Shown here: positions 25,831 to 34,070 of the stretch, piece by piece
Position numbering within the stretch: the stretch's first letter is position 1
How the letters are laid out: the number at the start of each line of letters is the position of its first letter
Assembly: GCA_031423015.1 (NCBI GenBank)
Contig: JANPER010000176.1
Coordinates: forward strand, 1 to 64,000
Length of the DNA stretch: 64,000 nucleotides
Direction of reading: 5' to 3'
Source: DATGPD01 sp031423015
Lineage (GTDB): Bacteria; Planctomycetota; UBA1135; UBA2386
Program-made: the position numbers and the translations under genes
The notes under the pieces: generated by a model
What the model was told of the DNA's origin: nothing
Databases searched by the model: none
The model's input: the letters and a program-made list of their open reading frames with translations, nothing else

Positions 25831-26343
25831 ATGCAAGTCCTGGTCTACCCAAACCCCCTGTTGCGCCGCGGTGGCGTGCCCGTCACCCAGTTCGACGCCG
25901 CACTGGGCGAGACCGCGCGCGGGCTGTTCACCGCGATGTACGCCGAGCGTGGCGTCGGGCTGGCAGCGCCCCAGGTCGGCCTGCACCTGAACCTGTTGGT
26001 GGTGAACCCGACCGGCGATCCCGCCCACCCCGAGGAGGAGAAGATCCTGGTGAACCCCACGATCGAGACGCAGAAGGGGCGCGAGTACGGCGAGGAGGGC
26101 TGCCTGTCGTTCCCCGGCATCTACGGCGAGGTGGAGCGTGCCACCAGCATCGTGGTGACCCACCTCGACGAGCGCGGCACAGCGCAGAAGGTCACCTACA
26201 AGGACTTCCTGGCGCGCATCGTGCAGCACGAGATGGACCACCTGCGCGGCGTGTTGTTCGTCGATCGCTTGTCGCCCACCGACAAGGTGCGCGTCCGGCC
26301 GCGCCTCGCAGAAATGGAGCGTCGTTTCGGCGCTTCGGCATGA
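25831..26343 (+). CDS. def: Peptide deformylase (170 aa)
   Basis: All three family motifs are present: GVGLAAPQ, EGCLSFPG with the metal-binding Cys, and QHEMDHLRG (HExxH) supplying two His ligands and the catalytic Glu. It removes the formyl group from new N-termini. ATG 25831 is chosen; ATG 25798 adds 11 residues. The stop overlaps the ribF start (ATGA), so the two form an operon. Confidence 0.95.
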   Translation: MQVLVYPNPLLRRGGVPVTQFDAALGETARGLFTAMYAERGVGLAAPQVGLHLNLLVVNPTGDPAHPEEEKILVNPTIETQKGREYGEEGCLSFPGIYGEVERATSIVVTHLDERGTAQKVTYKDFLARIVQHEMDHLRGVLFVDRLSPTDKVRVRPRLAEMERRFGASA

Positions 26344-27299
26344 GGGTCGTCGAAGGGCTCGACCATCTGCTGGCGCTCGACCTCGGGGCGCTGTACGGGG
26401 AGGCGCGCGAGTCACGCTCGGTGGTCACGGTCGGAGTCTTCGACGGCGTGCACCTGGGGCACCTGCGCTTGGTGCACGATCTCATGGAGATGGCCACCGC
26501 GCTCGACGCGGTGCCGACGGCGATCACGTTTCGCTCGCATCCCGACGCCTTGCTGCGCGGCCAGGCGCCGCCCGAGATCGTCAGCGTGGCGCATCGCTTG
26601 CGCTTGCTGCGCCGCGCCGGCGTGCAGCGCCTGGTCTTGCTGGACTTCGACGCGCGCCTGCGCGCGTTCACCGCGGCCGAGTTCGCCACGTCGGTGCTGG
26701 CGCGCGCGCTGCGCTGTCGCGGGCTGTTGCTGGGGTTCGATTCACGCCTGGGGCGCGACCGCGAGGGAACGCCAGCGCGCTTCAGCGAACTCGGCAAAGA
26801 CCTCGGCTTCGTCGTGCAAACCGCGCAGCCGTTGCAGGTCGACGGGCAGCCCGTGTCGTCGACGGCGATTCGCGCCGCGATCACCGCCGGCGATCTGCAG
26901 CGCAGCGTACGACTGCTCGGTCGGTATCCATCGGCGTTCGGCGAAGTGGTGCACGGCCAGGGCCGCGGCCGGGGGCTCGGCTTTCCCACGGCCAACGTCT
27001 TGCCGCAGAGCCCGGTGCTGCCACCGCACGGGGTGTACGCCGTGCACGTGATCCACGCCGGCAACACCTACGCGGGCGTGGCCAACCATGGTCGGCGACC
27101 GACCTTCGCACCGGCCAAGACGGACGCCGCCCTCGAAGTGCACCTGCTCGACTGGCAAGGTGACCTGTACGGCGCGACGCTGGAGGTCAGCTTCGTCGCC
27201 TTCTTGCGCGCCGAGCAACCATTTGCCAACGCCGACGCGCTGCGCCTGCAGATCGCCAAGGACGTCGCGCGGGCCCGCGCGTTGCTAGGCGAGGCGTGA
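26340..27299 (+). CDS. ribF: Bifunctional riboflavin kinase/FAD synthetase (319 aa)
   Basis: The N-terminal FAD-synthetase domain shows VTVGVFDGVHLGHLRLV (nucleotide-binding HxGH). The SSTAIRAAI motif precedes the C-terminal riboflavin kinase domain, which has VVHGQGRGRGLGFPTANV and GVYAVHV. It converts riboflavin to FMN and then FAD in the cytoplasm. It is coupled to def by a 4-nt overlap. Confidence 0.94.
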   Translation: MRVVEGLDHLLALDLGALYGEARESRSVVTVGVFDGVHLGHLRLVHDLMEMATALDAVPTAITFRSHPDALLRGQAPPEIVSVAHRLRLLRRAGVQRLVLLDFDARLRAFTAAEFATSVLARALRCRGLLLGFDSRLGRDREGTPARFSELGKDLGFVVQTAQPLQVDGQPVSSTAIRAAITAGDLQRSVRLLGRYPSAFGEVVHGQGRGRGLGFPTANVLPQSPVLPPHGVYAVHVIHAGNTYAGVANHGRRPTFAPAKTDAALEVHLLDWQGDLYGATLEVSFVAFLRAEQPFANADALRLQIAKDVARARALLGEA

Positions 27300-27411
27300 G
27301 ATGGTCGGCGCTCCTCTTGGCAACGCCTTCGGAACTGAGGACCACCACGCGCGTCCGCGCCCGCTTTGCCGCCGGGCGGGTGCCCGTCGGCACCGACGGA
27401 AGATCCAACTC

Positions 27412-28617
27412 ATGCGCATTGCACGTCTTGTTCTGCCCCTCTCGCTGACCCTCATGTCGCTCCCCATCACCGCGCAACCCGCGCCCGACCTCTCGGCGTT
27501 TGCCTTCAAGCTGGTGGCCGAAGTCGGACGCACGCCGGGCAACACCTGCGTGTCGCCCTGGTCGATTGCGATCGCCTTGGGCATGGCGCGCGCCGGCGCC
27601 GAGGGCGCCACCGCGCACGAGATCGACGCGGCGCTCGGCCTGAAGGATGACGCCGTGGGGACACTGTCTCGGCTGGCCAGCGCTGCCAAGCCGCGCCAGA
27701 TCCGACGCTGGGTCGACGGGGCGAGCACACGAGTCGACGCCTACGCGCTGCACGTCGCCAATGCGGCCTGGTTGGCGGTCAACGCCAAACTGTTGCCCGA
27801 CTACACACGTGTCTTGGAGAACGACTTCAAGGCGCCGCCGCAGCGGATCGACTTCAGGCGGCCCCAGGCCCGCACCACGATCAACGACTGGGTGCTGCGG
27901 CAGACCAAGGACCGCATCCGCGACTTGCTGCCGGCTGGCAAGCCCGATGCCGACACCCGCCTCGTGCTGGTGAACTGCCTGTTCCTCAAGGCCGCGTGGG
28001 CTGACCAGTTCGAGCCGGACTCCACGCAGCCGTTGCCGTTCAGCCTGGCCGACGGCAACAAGGTCGATGTGCCGACGATGCGACACACGCACAACTATGG
28101 CTACGCCGAGACCAAGCAGATGCAGATCGTCGAGTTGCCCTTCGAAGGTGGCGACCTGAGCATGCTGATCGCGGTGCCGCGCGACGGGGTGACGTTGGAC
28201 GACGCCAGCGCCGAACTCGCGGCCAACTGGGGTGCCCTGTCGCAGACGGGCTCGCAGCTCGTGGCGCTCAACCTGCCACGCTTCACGTTCGAGACCGAGG
28301 CTGCGCTCAACCAGGTCTTGCGCGCGCTCGGCGTGCGGACCGCGTTCGACCGCGAGCATGCCGACTTTTCACGCATGACGCAGAAGGACGACCCGGTCTT
28401 CATCAGCGACGTCCTGCACAAGACCTTCATCAAGGTCGACGAGAACGGCACCGAGGCTGCGGCGGCTACCGCGGTGATGCTGGCGGTCACCAGCGCGGCG
28501 CGCGAGTCGACACCGCCCACCCCCATCCCCGTGCGCGCTGACCGGCCGTTCCTGTTCGCCATCAAGCATGCGAACGCCGGGTTGTTGTTCGTGGGCCGGG
28601 TCAGCGATCCGCGTTGA
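27412..28617 (+). CDS. Exported serpin-family protease inhibitor (401 aa)
   Basis: Signal peptide MRIARLVLPLSLTLMSLPITAQ from ATG 27412. The serpin fold is full length: NTCVSPWSIAIALGMARAGA, NCLFLKAAWADQF, VELPFEGGDLSMLIAVP and the reactive-loop hinge DENGTEAAAATAVMLAV, then ADRPFLFAIKH. By counting from the hinge, the scissile bond would fall near Thr-Ser in AVTSAA; this is an estimate. The hinge keeps small residues, so it should be inhibitory. Target proteases are probably extracellular. It follows ribF on the same strand after 112 nt. Confidence 0.9.
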   Translation: MRIARLVLPLSLTLMSLPITAQPAPDLSAFAFKLVAEVGRTPGNTCVSPWSIAIALGMARAGAEGATAHEIDAALGLKDDAVGTLSRLASAAKPRQIRRWVDGASTRVDAYALHVANAAWLAVNAKLLPDYTRVLENDFKAPPQRIDFRRPQARTTINDWVLRQTKDRIRDLLPAGKPDADTRLVLVNCLFLKAAWADQFEPDSTQPLPFSLADGNKVDVPTMRHTHNYGYAETKQMQIVELPFEGGDLSMLIAVPRDGVTLDDASAELAANWGALSQTGSQLVALNLPRFTFETEAALNQVLRALGVRTAFDREHADFSRMTQKDDPVFISDVLHKTFIKVDENGTEAAAATAVMLAVTSAARESTPPTPIPVRADRPFLFAIKHANAGLLFVGRVSDPR

Positions 28618-28658
28618 AGAACTGGCCGTCGAGGCCACTGACCCTATGGTCACCGCGC

Positions 28659-28979
28659 GTGACCAATCCCGTCCCCGCTCTGCGTCGGATCGCATTCATC
28701 GAGGGCGTGTCCTTCCTCGTGCTGCTCGGCATCGCCATGCCGCTACGCCACTTTGCGGGCCTGCCGCGGGCGGTCACGGTGTTCGGCTGGCTACACGGCA
28801 TCCTGTTCATTTGGCTCTGCCTGGCGCTGCTCCGCACGCGCAGCGTCGGCTGGTCGGTGCTGCGCATGGCCGCCGTCTTCGTGGCCGCGCTGGTGCCGTT
28901 CGGCACGTTCCTGATCGACCCTCGCATGCGAGCGTGGCAGGCCGAGGCCGATCGCGACCCCGTCGCACGGGACGCTTGA
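28659..28979 (+). CDS. DUF3817 integral membrane protein (106 aa)
   Basis: Starts GTG 28659 (TNPVPALRRIAFIEGVSFLVLL). Three hydrophobic helices are visible (IAFIEGVSFLVLLGIAMPL, AVTVFGWLHGILFIWLCLALL, VLRMAAVFVAALVPFGTF). The FGWLHG core is typical of DUF3817, which is of unknown function. The frame is open 15 codons further upstream, overlapping the serpin stop. Confidence 0.8.
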   Translation: MTNPVPALRRIAFIEGVSFLVLLGIAMPLRHFAGLPRAVTVFGWLHGILFIWLCLALLRTRSVGWSVLRMAAVFVAALVPFGTFLIDPRMRAWQAEADRDPVARDA

Positions 28980-29020
28980 TCCCGCGACGTCGTGTCTCTA
29001 TCTTCCGCGGCCCTCGACCA

Positions 29021-29096
29021 GGGCAGGTAGCTCAGCTGGTAGAGCACAGCATTGAAAATGCTGGGGTCGCCGGTTCAACTCCGGCCCTGCCCACCA
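29021..29096 (+). tRNA. tRNA-Phe (anticodon GAA)
   Basis: Complete cloverleaf. Acceptor GGGCAGG/CCTGCCC, D-stem GCTC/GAGC, anticodon stem CAGCA/TGCTG with loop TTGAAAA, T-arm GCCGG-TTCAACT-CCGGC, and an encoded CCA. The 270 nt after it hold no gene before the next signal peptide, only short repeats of gaaatcag and ggggcgac. Confidence 0.97.
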
Positions 29097-29366
29097 TTTG
29101 ACGTGATCGACGCGGTCGCAGGTTCTGGCGGTCGGCAACGACGAGAAATCAGAGACGAGAAATCAGGGGCGACCACACCAGGGGCGACAACACGGCCAAG
29201 CCGCTGATCCGCCCGTGTTGGCGTCGTTTGGATGCCCCCCCTGCGCGCTGCGTCGGCGGGTAAGATCCGAAGGTCGTTTCTCGGGTTTTCCCGCGACCTT
29301 CGCAAGCACTCCCTTACTCTCGAATCGCTCCGCCCCGTTTCTCGGCCTCCGGCCACACCACGCACG

Positions 29367-30956
29367 ATGAGAACACTCGCCTTCGTCTCTCTTCTTGGCT
29401 TCACCGCGGCTGTCGCTGCGCAGCCCAACATCCGCCCCGGCACCAACGTGACCAACACGCTGGGCTCACTCGGCTCACCGGCGGGTGCGCACACGGGGAC
29501 CTTCCCCACCGGCCAGCAGTCTTGGGGCGTGACCACCACGTCATGCAACATCGGCACGATCAACGTCCCGTGGTTGCGCGACATGAACGTCGATCATCCG
29601 CAGATGGGCATGTGGATGTATCGCCTCTACAACGGCCGCCTGGAGCAGATCTCGCAGTTCATGGGCGTGAAGCACGGCTTCACCAGCACCAACTCGCCAG
29701 GTTGTGGCAGCTGTCCCGGCGGAGCCGGCACCTCACTGGTCATCGGCTGCACCGACACCTATGGCGCTAGCCTCAACTACAGCCATACGTACATGGCGCC
29801 GCCGAGCGAAATCGACCCATGGACCGGCGTGTGGACCTCGCGCGGCTCGCATTTTGATCGCGGCTTCCCGGTGGTGTCGCCGCCCGGAGACACCGACAAC
29901 GTGCGCAGTGGCATCAACTTCGGCACCGCGCACGGCTATCGCAACCTGGTGTGGGACTCAGGGCTCAACGTGACCGGCGCGACCTTCTTCGTCAGCGCCT
30001 ACTACGTCGTGATCGGTGAGCCTGACGCCAACCGCGAGAACAACTTCGCCACGCAGCAGTTCACCACGTCATGGAACGGCTCGAACTGGACATGGAACGG
30101 GACCAGTGGTCACGACCAACGGCCAGCCATCTACCGCTACACCGGCGCGACGGTAACCCACGCCAACAACAACAACGGCTCGGACGGCCGGTTCTACGTC
30201 GCCGTGCGCGTGACTGGCCCCAACGCCGGCATGTATCACTACGACTATGCGGTGATGAACCGCGACAACAACCGCCAGGGTGGCGCGCTGCGCATCCCAG
30301 TGTGCACCACCGCGACCGTGTCGAACATTGCGTTCCGCGACGTCGACGAAGTGAGCGGCACGGACTGGGCCATCAGCCGCAGTCCACACGAGATCGTGTT
30401 CACCGCTCCCGCGGCCAACGCCAACAACCTCTCCTGGGGCAACATGTACAACTTCTCGTTCGACTGCGACATGGCGCCGTCGAACGGCACGGTATGCGTC
30501 GACCAGGCCCTGCCGGGCGCCGGCAACCCCGGGGTGCACGTCGTGACCTCCGTGCCGCTGAACGCGCGCAACGTGACCCTGGGCGCTGGCTGCGGCATTC
30601 CGGCCCCCGTGCTCGCCGGCACCGGTGCGGCGATCATCGGCAACAGTTCGTTCGTGGTGACCGCGAGCAACGTCGCCGCCAGCTCGACCAACATGTTCCT
30701 GTTGAGCGCTGGCGCAGTGAACCTGCCCGTTCCTCCCTGCGCGATCTACGTCGACCCGACGCTGATCGTCGCGGTGCTGAGCGTCGCCGCCAACGGTTCC
30801 GGTGTCGCCACGCTGCCTTTGCCGGTGCCGAACAACGCGGCGCTGGACGGCGGCTCGATCGTGCTGCAGAGCGCAGAAGTCCAAGTCGGCGGCGCCTACG
30901 GCGGGTTCGCTGACCTGTCGAACGGCCTGCGCGTCAAGCTGGGCAGCTGCAACTGA
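29367..30956 (+). CDS. Large secreted protein of unknown function, paralogue of the 316-2550 gene (529 aa)
   Basis: ATG 29367 gives a signal peptide (RTLAFVSLLGFTAAVAAQ). The body aligns with the protein at 316: SCNIGTINVPW, VIGCTDTYGASLNYS, EIDPWTGVWTSRGSHFDRG, GRFYVAVRVTGPNAG and a block MYHYDYAVMNRDNNRQGGALRIP. It lacks the second half of the longer paralogue (the YEFFTPATAFDL to WTPGANSTDPGG part). The C-terminal ~100 residues end in ADLSNGLRVKLG, the shared exported-protein domain. Function unknown. A strong terminator follows. Confidence 0.87.
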   Translation: MRTLAFVSLLGFTAAVAAQPNIRPGTNVTNTLGSLGSPAGAHTGTFPTGQQSWGVTTTSCNIGTINVPWLRDMNVDHPQMGMWMYRLYNGRLEQISQFMGVKHGFTSTNSPGCGSCPGGAGTSLVIGCTDTYGASLNYSHTYMAPPSEIDPWTGVWTSRGSHFDRGFPVVSPPGDTDNVRSGINFGTAHGYRNLVWDSGLNVTGATFFVSAYYVVIGEPDANRENNFATQQFTTSWNGSNWTWNGTSGHDQRPAIYRYTGATVTHANNNNGSDGRFYVAVRVTGPNAGMYHYDYAVMNRDNNRQGGALRIPVCTTATVSNIAFRDVDEVSGTDWAISRSPHEIVFTAPAANANNLSWGNMYNFSFDCDMAPSNGTVCVDQALPGAGNPGVHVVTSVPLNARNVTLGAGCGIPAPVLAGTGAAIIGNSSFVVTASNVAASSTNMFLLSAGAVNLPVPPCAIYVDPTLIVAVLSVAANGSGVATLPLPVPNNAALDGGSIVLQSAEVQVGGAYGGFADLSNGLRVKLGSCN

Positions 30957-30996
30957 GCGGCTAGGCTGAAAGTGGCCGCGCTCGCGCGCGGCGATC

Positions 30997-31030
30997 ACAG
31001 GGCGGTGCTTTGCACCGCCCTGTTTCATTC
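30997..31030 (+). terminator. Intrinsic terminator of the secreted-protein gene
   Basis: A 12-bp perfect stem ACAGGGCGGTGC / GCACCGCCCTGT with a TTT loop, followed by TTCATTC, lies 40 nt after the stop codon. Confidence 0.88.
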
Positions 31031-31057
31031 ATACCCCGTGCGTCGAGGGGACGCGGT

Positions 31058-31429
31058 TCAGTCCGGGGACGCACGGCGACGGTTCCGCCCCATGCCAAAC
31101 CACAAGCCAGCCGCGCCCACCAAGGCGTAGGTGAGCTTCGACTTGTTGCTCAGGCTGGCGATGTGCGTCACGAAGTAGGCGAGCGACTCATCGGAGCGGA
31201 ATGGGTAGTGATGCCACTCGACGAACATGGTCACGAGCACCGCCAGGATGCCGATCACGACGCCCCACATCAGTCGGCGGCCGGGCGCCGCGAGCCCGGC
31301 GCCGATGGCAAGGCAAGCGCCCACGATCGCCAGCGCGCGCACTTCCTGCGCTTCCGCCAAGAGGAACGCACCGTAGCCAATCGCGCCGCCGACAGCCGCG
31401 CCCAAGAGTCGTCGCATGGGATCTGACAC
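31058..31429 (-). CDS. Small integral membrane protein of unknown function (123 aa)
   Basis: Four hydrophobic stretches are seen: LLGAAVGGAIGYGAFLLAEA, ALAIVGACLAIGAGLAA, LMWGVVIGILAVLVTMFV and LTYALVGAAGLWFGM. The tail is basic (GRNRRRASPD). No family recognised. ATG 31429 is used; ATG 31417 (MRRLLGAA) is also plausible. It sits between the terminator and the alcohol dehydrogenase gene, both on the minus strand. Confidence 0.7.
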   Translation of the reverse strand: MSDPMRRLLGAAVGGAIGYGAFLLAEAQEVRALAIVGACLAIGAGLAAPGRRLMWGVVIGILAVLVTMFVEWHHYPFRSDESLAYFVTHIASLSNKSKLTYALVGAAGLWFGMGRNRRRASPD

Positions 31430-31489
31430 GACGAAAAGTCTACGCTGCGCACGCCCCGAACCCGAGCCTCGAGCGGCGCGACTCGCGTC

Positions 31490-32641
31490 TCACTCGCCGG
31501 CGTGCGCCGCCCTTAGGATCGCGCCGTACTCCGCCTCCCCCATCGGCCGCGGGTTGCTGGCGTTCGACCCGTTCGTCACCGCCGTGCGGGCGATGCGCGC
31601 GTGATCACCAGGCGCGATGCCGAGGCTGGCAAACGACGGGATAGACACCGCCCGGAGCAAGCCGCGCAGCGACGCGAGGAAGCGGCCAGCGCGCTCGGCG
31701 ACCGCGCCGCCGGCCTCCGGATCCTCCGGATGCAGGAGCGCGTCGAGTTGCGCCAGGCGGTCGGCCACCGCCGCGCCGTGCGCCGCCAACGTCGGCACCA
31801 GCAAGACCGCATTGGCGAGGCCATGCGGCACATCGTAGAACCCGCCGAGGGTCTCCGACAGGCAGTGCACCGCGCCGACGTCGGCGTTGCCGAACGCGAG
31901 ACCAGCCAGTGTCGACGCGCGCATGATCGCTTCGCGCGCCTCGGCATCGCCGCGCAGGTTCTGGCTCGCGCGCGGGAGGAACGCAAACGCCAGCGCGATC
32001 GCCTTCTCGGCCAAGGCATCGCTCACCGGGTTGCGCGGCAAGCCCGTCGTCGCCTCGAGCGCGTGCGTGAGCGCGTCGACGGCGGTCGCGGCCAGGACGC
32101 CTTGCGGCAACGACGCGATCAGGTCAGCGTCGACGACGGCAGCGTCAGGGAACATGAGGTCACCCTTGATACTCACCTTGGTCTTGGTCGCCGGATCGGT
32201 GAGCACCGACACCCAGGTGACCTCCGAGCCGGTGCCACACGTGGTCGGGATGGCGATGCAGCGCAGCGGCCGCTGCGCGAATTTGTTGCGCCCGACATAG
32301 TCGAGCGCGCGGCCGCCGTTGGTCGCCAGCATCGCCGCCGCCTTGGCGGCATCGAGCACGCTGCCACCCCCCAGGCCAATCACCCCGTCGAACCCCCGCG
32401 CCCTTGCCCCCAGCGCCTCGGCCGTTTGCAGGCGCGGATTGGCCTCGACCTCGGTCGCCACCTCGACCGCCACGCCCCGGGCGGCCAGACTGGCCGCTAC
32501 CTTGGCCGGTGCGCCGGTGTTGCTCACCCCCACGTCGGTGACCAACAAGACCCGGCGGAGCCCATGCTCCGACACCAACACGGGAAGAGTCGAAAGAACG
32601 CCCGGGGCAAGGAGCAGTCGGGTCGGGGCGCGGAACGGCAT
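31490..32641 (-). CDS. Iron-containing alcohol dehydrogenase (383 aa)
   Basis: Family III dehydrogenase motifs are intact. These are GVIGLGGGSVLDAAKAAA (nucleotide binding), IPTTCGTGSEVT, VDALTHALEA with metal-binding Asp/His, and VHCLSETLGGFYDVPHGLANA with two further His ligands. It uses NAD(P)H and Fe or Zn to interconvert alcohols and aldehydes. ATG 32641 (MPFRAPTRLLL) is preferred over 32683. Substrate cannot be read from the sequence. It is divergent from the selenoprotein operon, with the promoters in the 110-nt gap. Confidence 0.9.
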   Translation of the reverse strand: MPFRAPTRLLLAPGVLSTLPVLVSEHGLRRVLLVTDVGVSNTGAPAKVAASLAARGVAVEVATEVEANPRLQTAEALGARARGFDGVIGLGGGSVLDAAKAAAMLATNGGRALDYVGRNKFAQRPLRCIAIPTTCGTGSEVTWVSVLTDPATKTKVSIKGDLMFPDAAVVDADLIASLPQGVLAATAVDALTHALEATTGLPRNPVSDALAEKAIALAFAFLPRASQNLRGDAEAREAIMRASTLAGLAFGNADVGAVHCLSETLGGFYDVPHGLANAVLLVPTLAAHGAAVADRLAQLDALLHPEDPEAGGAVAERAGRFLASLRGLLRAVSIPSFASLGIAPGDHARIARTAVTNGSNASNPRPMGEAEYGAILRAAHAGE

Positions 32642-32750
32642 GGCCGGGCGCAATTGTGGAGACCCCATCGCAGGCCCCGCCAAGAAATCACGGCCCGAGA
32701 CCCTAGTCTTCTTCGTAACTGCGACTGCAAGTTTTCTCTACGGAGGTCTC

Positions 32751-33539
32751 ATGACTCAACCACTCTCCCTGGCCGTCTCCCTGGCCGTGCTGTTGGCGCT
32801 CGTTGCGCCGCTCACCGCCCAAGAAGCTACCGCGCCGGCCAAGCCGGCCGCGCCCGCGCAAGACACGGGCACCGACAAGAAGGCCGCGCCAGCGGCACTG
32901 ACGGTCGGCACTGCTCTCCCCGCCGATCTCAAGCTGCTCGACGCCGACGGCAAGGAGTTCGCGTTCAAGGACCACCAGGGCAAGGTGGTCATGGTCCATT
33001 TCTGGTCGTTCACCTGCCCGACGGAGAAGGTCGCCGAGCCGAAGCTCAACCAGTTGGCGACCGATTTCAAGGGCAAGGACGTCGTGATGGTGGCGATCAA
33101 CGCCAACCAGAACGAGATCGGCGCGCCGCCTGAGGCCGCCGCATTCAGCGCCAAGGAAGACAAGGACCGGCCGTACCACGGCTTCCGCAAGCACGTCGCC
33201 AAGGTGAACCACAAGGTGCTGTTCGATCACACGGGCGATGTCGGGCGTTTGTTCGGCGCCAAGACCACGCCGCACTGCTTCGTGATCGATCAGAAGGGCG
33301 TGCTCGCCTACGCCGGCGGCCTTGACAACGACGGCAAGTCAGACGAGGTGCCCGCCGAGAACCAGTACGTGCGCCTCGCAATCAACGCGCTGCTCGCCGG
33401 CAAGCCGGTCGAGACCAGCACGTCGAAGCCCTATGGTTGAAACGTCAAGCTCGGCGCGCCCCGTGTGGGCGGCCAAGACAACGACGGCAAGAAGAAGGAC
33501 AAGAACAGCGGCAAGAACAAGGGAGACGGTCGGCCGTGA
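32751..33539 (+). CDS. Exported redoxin (AhpC/TSA-type) selenoprotein, Sec at residue 230 (262 aa)
   Basis: Strong ribosome-binding site CGGAGG before ATG 32751. The signal peptide is LAVSLAVLLALVAPLTAQ. The thioredoxin-fold core has VVMVHFWSFTCPTEKV and TTPHCFVIDQKGVLAYAGG. At 33438-33440 an in-frame TGA gives SKPYG-U-NVKLG. Redoxins of this type usually end in a YGCxVK motif, so Sec replaces that Cys. Translation continues 32 codons through a Gly/Lys/Asp-rich tail to TGA 33537-33539, which overlaps the next gene's GTG (GTGA). A hairpin with a GU-containing loop follows the UGA. Likely periplasmic peroxide or thiol reduction. Stopping at the first TGA would give 229 residues. Confidence 0.85.
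33453..33474 (+). promoter_or_regulatory. SECIS-like hairpin for the redoxin selenoprotein
   Basis: Stem GGC-(G)-CGCCC / GGGCG-GCC: 33453-33455 pair with 33472-33474, 33457-33461 pair with 33467-33471, and G33456 is bulged. The apical loop CGUGU carries GU at positions 2-3. UGA to loop is 21 nt, the same as in the ArsC-family gene. It lies within the C-terminal coding tail. Confidence 0.7.
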
Positions 33540-34063
33540 GACCCCTGGCCAACTCCCTTGGCCTATGCGCTTTGATTGCTCTCGCTGCGTGTAGCAGCGA
33601 GAGCAAGCCTGCGCCTGCGGCGCCGGAGCCGCGCGTCGTCGACATGGCTCAACTCGACGCGGCGGTAAGACAGAACCTGGGTCGCGGCACGCTGGTGAAC
33701 GTGTGGGCGACTTGGTGAGTACCGTGCGTAGCTGAGCTACCCCACCTCGTGCAGGTGGCCCAAGAGTTCGAGGCCCAGGGCGGCCGCGTTCTCAGCATCT
33801 CGCAAGACTTGTTCATCCCCGACGCCACCGAGGCAACGGCCGTCGCTGCGGTGAAGAAGATGAGCGCCAAACTGGGCATCCGCTTCCCGGTGTTCATCTT
33901 GAACGACAAGACGTTGGACGCGGTGAATGCGCGCTTCAACCTGCCGGGTCCGATCCCGTGCACGATCGCGCTCGACGCCGACGGCAAGGAAGTGGATCGC
34001 GACGAGGGCGACGCCGACCTCGAACGCTTCCGCGCGATGATGCGCAAGGCGCTCGGCAAGTAG
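33536..34063 (+). CDS. Thioredoxin/TlpA-like lipoprotein selenoprotein, Sec at residue 61 (175 aa)
   Basis: GTG 33536 (GGGAG upstream) opens a lipoprotein signal peptide with lipobox LAAC at LCALIALAAC-SSESK. The thioredoxin active site follows: TLVNVWATW-U-VPC-VAELPHL, where TGA 33716-33718 stands for the first Cys of WCxPC. The fold continues with VLSISQDLFIPD, LGIRFPVFILNDKT and the cis-Pro-type segment GPIPCTIALDADGKEV. The C-terminus is at 34063. It is coupled to the redoxin gene by a 4-nt overlap. A periplasmic lipid-anchored selenol oxidoreductase is inferred, possibly the reductant of the redoxin selenoprotein. Without readthrough it would be a useless 60-residue stub. Confidence 0.88.
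33742..33758 (+). promoter_or_regulatory. SECIS-like hairpin for the thioredoxin-like selenoprotein
   Basis: CCACCU / AGGUGG, a perfect 6-bp stem with loop CGUGC (GU at positions 2-3), almost the same loop as in the redoxin SECIS. UGA to loop is 29 nt. A second nearer hairpin (GTAGC-TGA-GCTAC, 33728-33740) also exists, but its distance and loop fit less well. Confidence 0.6.
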
Positions 34064-34070
34064 CGCGCGA

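Noticed and set aside
33728..33740. GTAGC-TGA-GCTAC hairpin as the SECIS of the thioredoxin-like gene
   Set aside because: It begins only 9 nt after the UGA and has a 3-nt loop. The hairpin at 33742-33758 has a better distance and a GU-containing loop like that of the sister gene.
8482..34063. UGA reassigned genome-wide to an amino acid
   Set aside because: TGA is used as the terminal codon in many clear genes here (for example def, mfd and both ATPase genes). Only three positions show in-frame TGA at redox-Cys sites with a hairpin after them.
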